Origin: Saccharothrix sp. S26 | Lineage (GTDB): Bacteria > Actinomycetota > Actinomycetes > Mycobacteriales > Pseudonocardiaceae | Length of the DNA stretch: 64,000 nt | Assembly: GCF_021390395.1 (NCBI RefSeq) | Contig: NZ_JAJUWT010000014.1 | Coordinates: forward strand, 124,001-188,000 | Reading direction: 5' to 3' | Shown here: positions 61,166 through 64,000 of the stretch, piece after piece | How positions within the stretch are numbered: position 1 is the first letter of the stretch | Layout: each line of letters starts with the position of its first letter | The notes under the pieces: generated by a model | What the model was told of the DNA's origin: nothing | The model's input: only the letters and a program-made list of their open reading frames with translations | Databases searched by the model: none | Translations under genes and position numbers: made by a program

Positions 61166-63697
61166 GTGGACCTCCGCTATGAGGCCTACTGCTTCGCGGA
61201 CCGTCTGTTCTACGACGTGCAAAGCCACGCGGAAACCGCCGAAGACGATTTCTCGCAGGTGCTGCCGGCGTTGCCGGACGGCTGGACGCAGGGTGACCGC
61301 AACATCTGGCGACACATCCACCCGGACGGGGTGGTGCTGCCCAAGCAGGGCTGGAAGGTGCACGTCTCGGCCACCGTGCGCAACGCGGGCGAGGTGCTGC
61401 TGAAGTCCTACGAGTACCTGATCGCGCGCCGCATCCCGTTCAAGTACCTGCGCACCCGGTCGATCGTGCTGGCGCGCAACTCGAAGTACGCACCGCGCGA
61501 GGGCAGCGGGAAACTGATCACCATTTACCCGGCCGACGAGGCGCAGCTGGAAACGACGCTCGCCGAGTTGTCGGAGATCCTCGACGGCCAGCCGGGCGCG
61601 TACATCCTCAGCGACCTCCGCTACGGCGCCGGCCCCCTGTTCGTCCGCTACGGCGGGTTCGTGGAGCAGTGGCTGGAGCGGGACGGCAAGCGCGTGCTGG
61701 CGATCGAGGGTCCGGACGGCGCGCTCGTGCCCGACCAGCGCAAACCGACGTTCTGGGTGCCGGACTGGGTGAAGCTGCCCGCGTGCCTGGAAGAGCACCT
61801 GGCCGCGCGGCGCGCCGGTGACGCCGACGCGTTCCCGTACCGGGTGGTGCAGTCGCTGCACTTCTCCAACGGCGGCGGCGTGTACGAGGCGGTGCGCAAG
61901 GCCGACGACAGACAGGTCGTGCTCAAGGAGGCCAGACCGCACGCCGGGCTCGACCGCGAGAACATCGACGCGGTGGCCCGGTTGCGCCGCGAGCACGCGA
62001 TGCTGACCAGGGTGGCCGGTGTGCCCGGCGTGCCCGAGGTCTACGAGCACTTCACCGCCTGGGAGCACGAGTTCGTGGCCATGGCCCGGGTCACGGGCCG
62101 CCCGCTGGGCCAGTGGCTGGGCAACAACTACCCGCTGACCCACCACGAGGTCACCGACGAGGCGGTCACCGCCTACACCGCGCGGGCGTTGAAGCTGGTC
62201 GCCGACGTCGAGCGGATCGTGGCCGCCGTGCACGAGCGCGGTGTCGTGTTCAGCGACCTGCACCCGCTCAACGTCCTGGTGGACGACGACGACGCGGTGT
62301 CGCTGATCGACTTCGAGCTGGCGTTCGGCATCGAGGAGAACGGCAGGCCCACGCTCGGCGCGCCGGGGTTCCAGGCGCCGCCGGACCGCACCGGCTTCGA
62401 GATCGACGAGCACGCGCTGGCCGCGTTGCGCCTCTACGTCTTCCTGCCGCTCAACGCCGTGATCGAGCTGGCCCCCGTGAAGCTGCGCGCGCACGTGGAC
62501 TTCATCCAGCGGCGGTTCGGCCTGCCCGACGAGTACTGCGCGAAGATCCTCGACGTCCTGACGCCCCGCGACGGGCAGCCGGGCCCCGCCACCACCGCGC
62601 TGGACGTGCCGGAGCCGGACTGGCAGCTGGTGCGCAAGTCGATCGCGGCGGGCATCCTGGCCAGCGCCACGCCCCAGCGCGCGGACCGGCTGTTCCCCGG
62701 TGACGTGGAGCAGTTCGAGATCGGTGGCGCGGGCTTCGGCTACGGCGCGGCGGGCGTGCTGCACGCGTTGCACGTGACCGGCATGGGCCGCTACCCCGAG
62801 CACGAGCAGTGGTTGCTGGACGCGGTGCGCCGCGAACCGCCGAAGGAGCCCGGCTTCTTCACCGGCGCGCACGGCATCGCGCACGTGCTGGAGAACTTCG
62901 GCCACCACGACCTGGCCGAGGAGCTGGTCCGCTCCTACGCGCAGATGGTGCCGGACACCCGTGACCACGGCCTGAGCGCGGGCCTGGCGGGCATCGGGCT
63001 GAACCTCCTGCACTTCGCCGGCACCCGTGACGACGAGACCTACGTCGCCCAGGCGCTGGAGCTGGGCGAACGGCTCGACACCGCGCTCGCCGACGCCGAG
63101 CCGCCCGGCTCGAAGGCCCGCGCGGGCTTCGAGCACGGCTGGTCGGGCCCGGCGCTGCTGTTCCTGCGCCTGTTCCAGCACACCGACGACCGCCGCTGGC
63201 TCGACCTCGGCGTGCGCGCCCTGGAGCGGGACCTGGCCGAGACGATGACCGCGTTGGACGGCTCGACGCAGGTCCGCGACGGCAACTTCCGCACCCTGCC
63301 GTACGTCGGCGTCGGCAGCGCGGGCATCGCCCTCGTGCTCAACGAGTTCCGCCTGGCCGCGCCCGACCTGCCCGTGGTCGAACGGCTGCCGGAGCTCGTG
63401 GGCAGCACGACCGGCGAGTTCGTGATCCAGCCGGCGCTGATGCTCGGCCGGGCCGGCCTGCTGGCCACCCTGGCCCACGCGGGCGGTCCCCGGCAGGCGA
63501 TCGACCGGCACCTGGCCGCGCTGTCCTGGCACGCCGTGCCCTACCAAGAGGGCCTGGCGTTCCCCGGGATCCAGTTGCGGCGGCTCTCGATGGACGTCGA
63601 CACCGGCGGCGCGGGCGTGCTGCTGGCGCTCGGCGCGGTCCTGGACGGCACACCCGTGCTGCCGTTCCTCACAGCCCCGGCCCTCACCGGCCGGTAG
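61166..63697 (+). CDS. Class III lanthionine synthetase (LanKC, RamC-like)
   Basis: An 843-residue three-domain enzyme. Residues 1-200 form the phosphoSer/Thr lyase domain. A Ser/Thr kinase domain covers about 225-500, with the Lys in VVLKEARP, catalytic Asp in FSDLHPLNVL and DFE in LIDFELAFG. A LanC-like cyclase covers about 520-840. The cyclase lacks the Cys-His-Gly zinc ligands, so this is class III rather than class IV. It phosphorylates, dehydrates and cyclises the precursor encoded 38 bases downstream. The start is GTG 61166 behind GAGGAGG. Confidence 0.93.
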   Translation: MDLRYEAYCFADRLFYDVQSHAETAEDDFSQVLPALPDGWTQGDRNIWRHIHPDGVVLPKQGWKVHVSATVRNAGEVLLKSYEYLIARRIPFKYLRTRSIVLARNSKYAPREGSGKLITIYPADEAQLETTLAELSEILDGQPGAYILSDLRYGAGPLFVRYGGFVEQWLERDGKRVLAIEGPDGALVPDQRKPTFWVPDWVKLPACLEEHLAARRAGDADAFPYRVVQSLHFSNGGGVYEAVRKADDRQVVLKEARPHAGLDRENIDAVARLRREHAMLTRVAGVPGVPEVYEHFTAWEHEFVAMARVTGRPLGQWLGNNYPLTHHEVTDEAVTAYTARALKLVADVERIVAAVHERGVVFSDLHPLNVLVDDDDAVSLIDFELAFGIEENGRPTLGAPGFQAPPDRTGFEIDEHALAALRLYVFLPLNAVIELAPVKLRAHVDFIQRRFGLPDEYCAKILDVLTPRDGQPGPATTALDVPEPDWQLVRKSIAAGILASATPQRADRLFPGDVEQFEIGGAGFGYGAAGVLHALHVTGMGRYPEHEQWLLDAVRREPPKEPGFFTGAHGIAHVLENFGHHDLAEELVRSYAQMVPDTRDHGLSAGLAGIGLNLLHFAGTRDDETYVAQALELGERLDTALADAEPPGSKARAGFEHGWSGPALLFLRLFQHTDDRRWLDLGVRALERDLAETMTALDGSTQVRDGNFRTLPYVGVGSAGIALVLNEFRLAAPDLPVVERLPELVGSTTGEFVIQPALMLGRAGLLATLAHAGGPRQAIDRHLAALSWHAVPYQEGLAFPGIQLRRLSMDVDTGGAGVLLALGAVLDGTPVLPFLTAPALTGR

Positions 63698-63735
63698 CAG
63701 TAACCCTTTCCAATCCCCCGAATTGAGGAGTCACG

Positions 63736-63897
63736 ATGGACTTCATCCTCGACCTGCAGGACCTCGAGACCCCCGAGGCCCAGTCCAACGCCATGGCGAG
63801 CGGCGGCAGCAGCGGCGGTGGCGGCAGCACGACGGCGTCCAACGCCTCCCTGCTGCTGCCGTGCAGCCACTCCACCGTCAGCCTCGTCCTCTGCTGA
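63736..63897 (+). CDS. Class III lanthipeptide precursor (SapB/AmfS-type)
   Basis: A 53-residue peptide from ATG 63736, with GAGGAG eight bases upstream. The leader has the class III recognition motif ILDLQDLE at residues 4-11 and a Gly/Ser-rich linker. The core, SNASLLLPCSHSTVSLVLC (residues 35-53), contains two motifs: Ser35-x2-Ser38-x4-Cys43 and Ser46-x2-Ser49-x3-Cys53. These are the dehydration and cyclisation sites of SapB (RamS) and AmfS. The order synthetase-precursor matches ramC-ramS. Export transporters and regulator should follow outside the window. Confidence 0.9.
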   Translation: MDFILDLQDLETPEAQSNAMASGGSSGGGGSTTASNASLLLPCSHSTVSLVLC

Positions 63898-63913
63898 CAC
63901 CCGCCACGCGGGT

Positions 63914-63958
63914 CCGGGTGAGCGGCGCAGTCGAAGTGCGCCGCTCACCCGGCTTTTT
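63914..63958 (+). terminator. Rho-independent terminator after precursor gene
   Basis: A 16-base-pair stem (CCGGGTGAGCGGCGCA and complement), a 7-base loop and a CTTTTT tail begin 16 bases after the precursor stop. It is strong enough to end or attenuate the operon before any transporter genes. Confidence 0.85.
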
Positions 63959-64000
63959 CCCACGTCGCGGGATCGCCTGGCAACCGACCTCGCGCGTCAC

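Overview
The window is high-GC, gene-dense chromosome with many GTG starts and probably leaderless genes. The gene content is that of an actinomycete, most likely Pseudonocardiaceae (Saccharothrix, Actinosynnema or Lentzea type); the family-level call is inference. From memory, the backbone follows the same order as the Mycobacterium tuberculosis block from about Rv2199c to Rv2247: ctaF-ctaC, asnB, ErpA-type protein, glycerate kinase, DUF3043, cobT-cobS, ilvE, leucyl aminopeptidase, E2/lipB/lipA, ahpE, DUF3052, aceE, a PucR-type regulator, fabD to accD. I see no rRNA, CRISPR array, transposase, integrase or prophage gene.

Layout. 1-4.3 kb: acyltransferase, cytochrome oxidase subunits and asparagine synthetase. 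4.4-6.1 kb: divergent MerR regulator and MFS exporter sharing an operator. 6.1-8.8 kb: small proteins, Fe-S insertion protein, glycerate kinase, DUF3043. 8.8-11.5 kb: aldo/keto reductase, XRE regulator and small proteins. 11.5-15 kb: cobU-cobT-cobS and ilvE. 15-24.5 kb: APC permease, pepA, an SDR remnant, lpdA, sucB, an epimerase, a PAP2 phosphatase and lipB. 24.5-29 kb: a six-gene insertion that separates lipB from lipA. 30-41 kb: accessory DNA with a nucleotide-enzyme-like operon, three broken genes, an XRE/kinase pair opposite a primase-like protein, and GC-rich repeats next to tRNA-Val. 41-45.3 kb: ahpE, DUF3052 and aceE. 45.4-53.6 kb: a cyclase-like receptor and lipoprotein pair, a riboflavin-type PnuC transporter behind an FMN riboswitch, phytase, an MscS-like protein and a secreted peptidase. 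53.7-60 kb: a FasR-like regulator, then fabD-fabH-acpP-fabF-accD. 61.2-63.9 kb: the start of a class III lanthipeptide (SapB/AmfS-type) operon.

Functional themes. lpdA, sucB, lipB, lipA and aceE supply and use lipoate in 2-oxoacid dehydrogenase complexes. The fab operon makes fatty acids from malonyl-CoA and is probably switched by the regulator beside it. The lanthipeptide synthetase is followed by a 53-residue precursor encoded in a short reading frame at 63736-63897. Its core carries two Ser-x2-Ser-xn-Cys motifs like the morphogenetic peptides of aerial-mycelium formers. The transporter genes of such operons would lie beyond the window.
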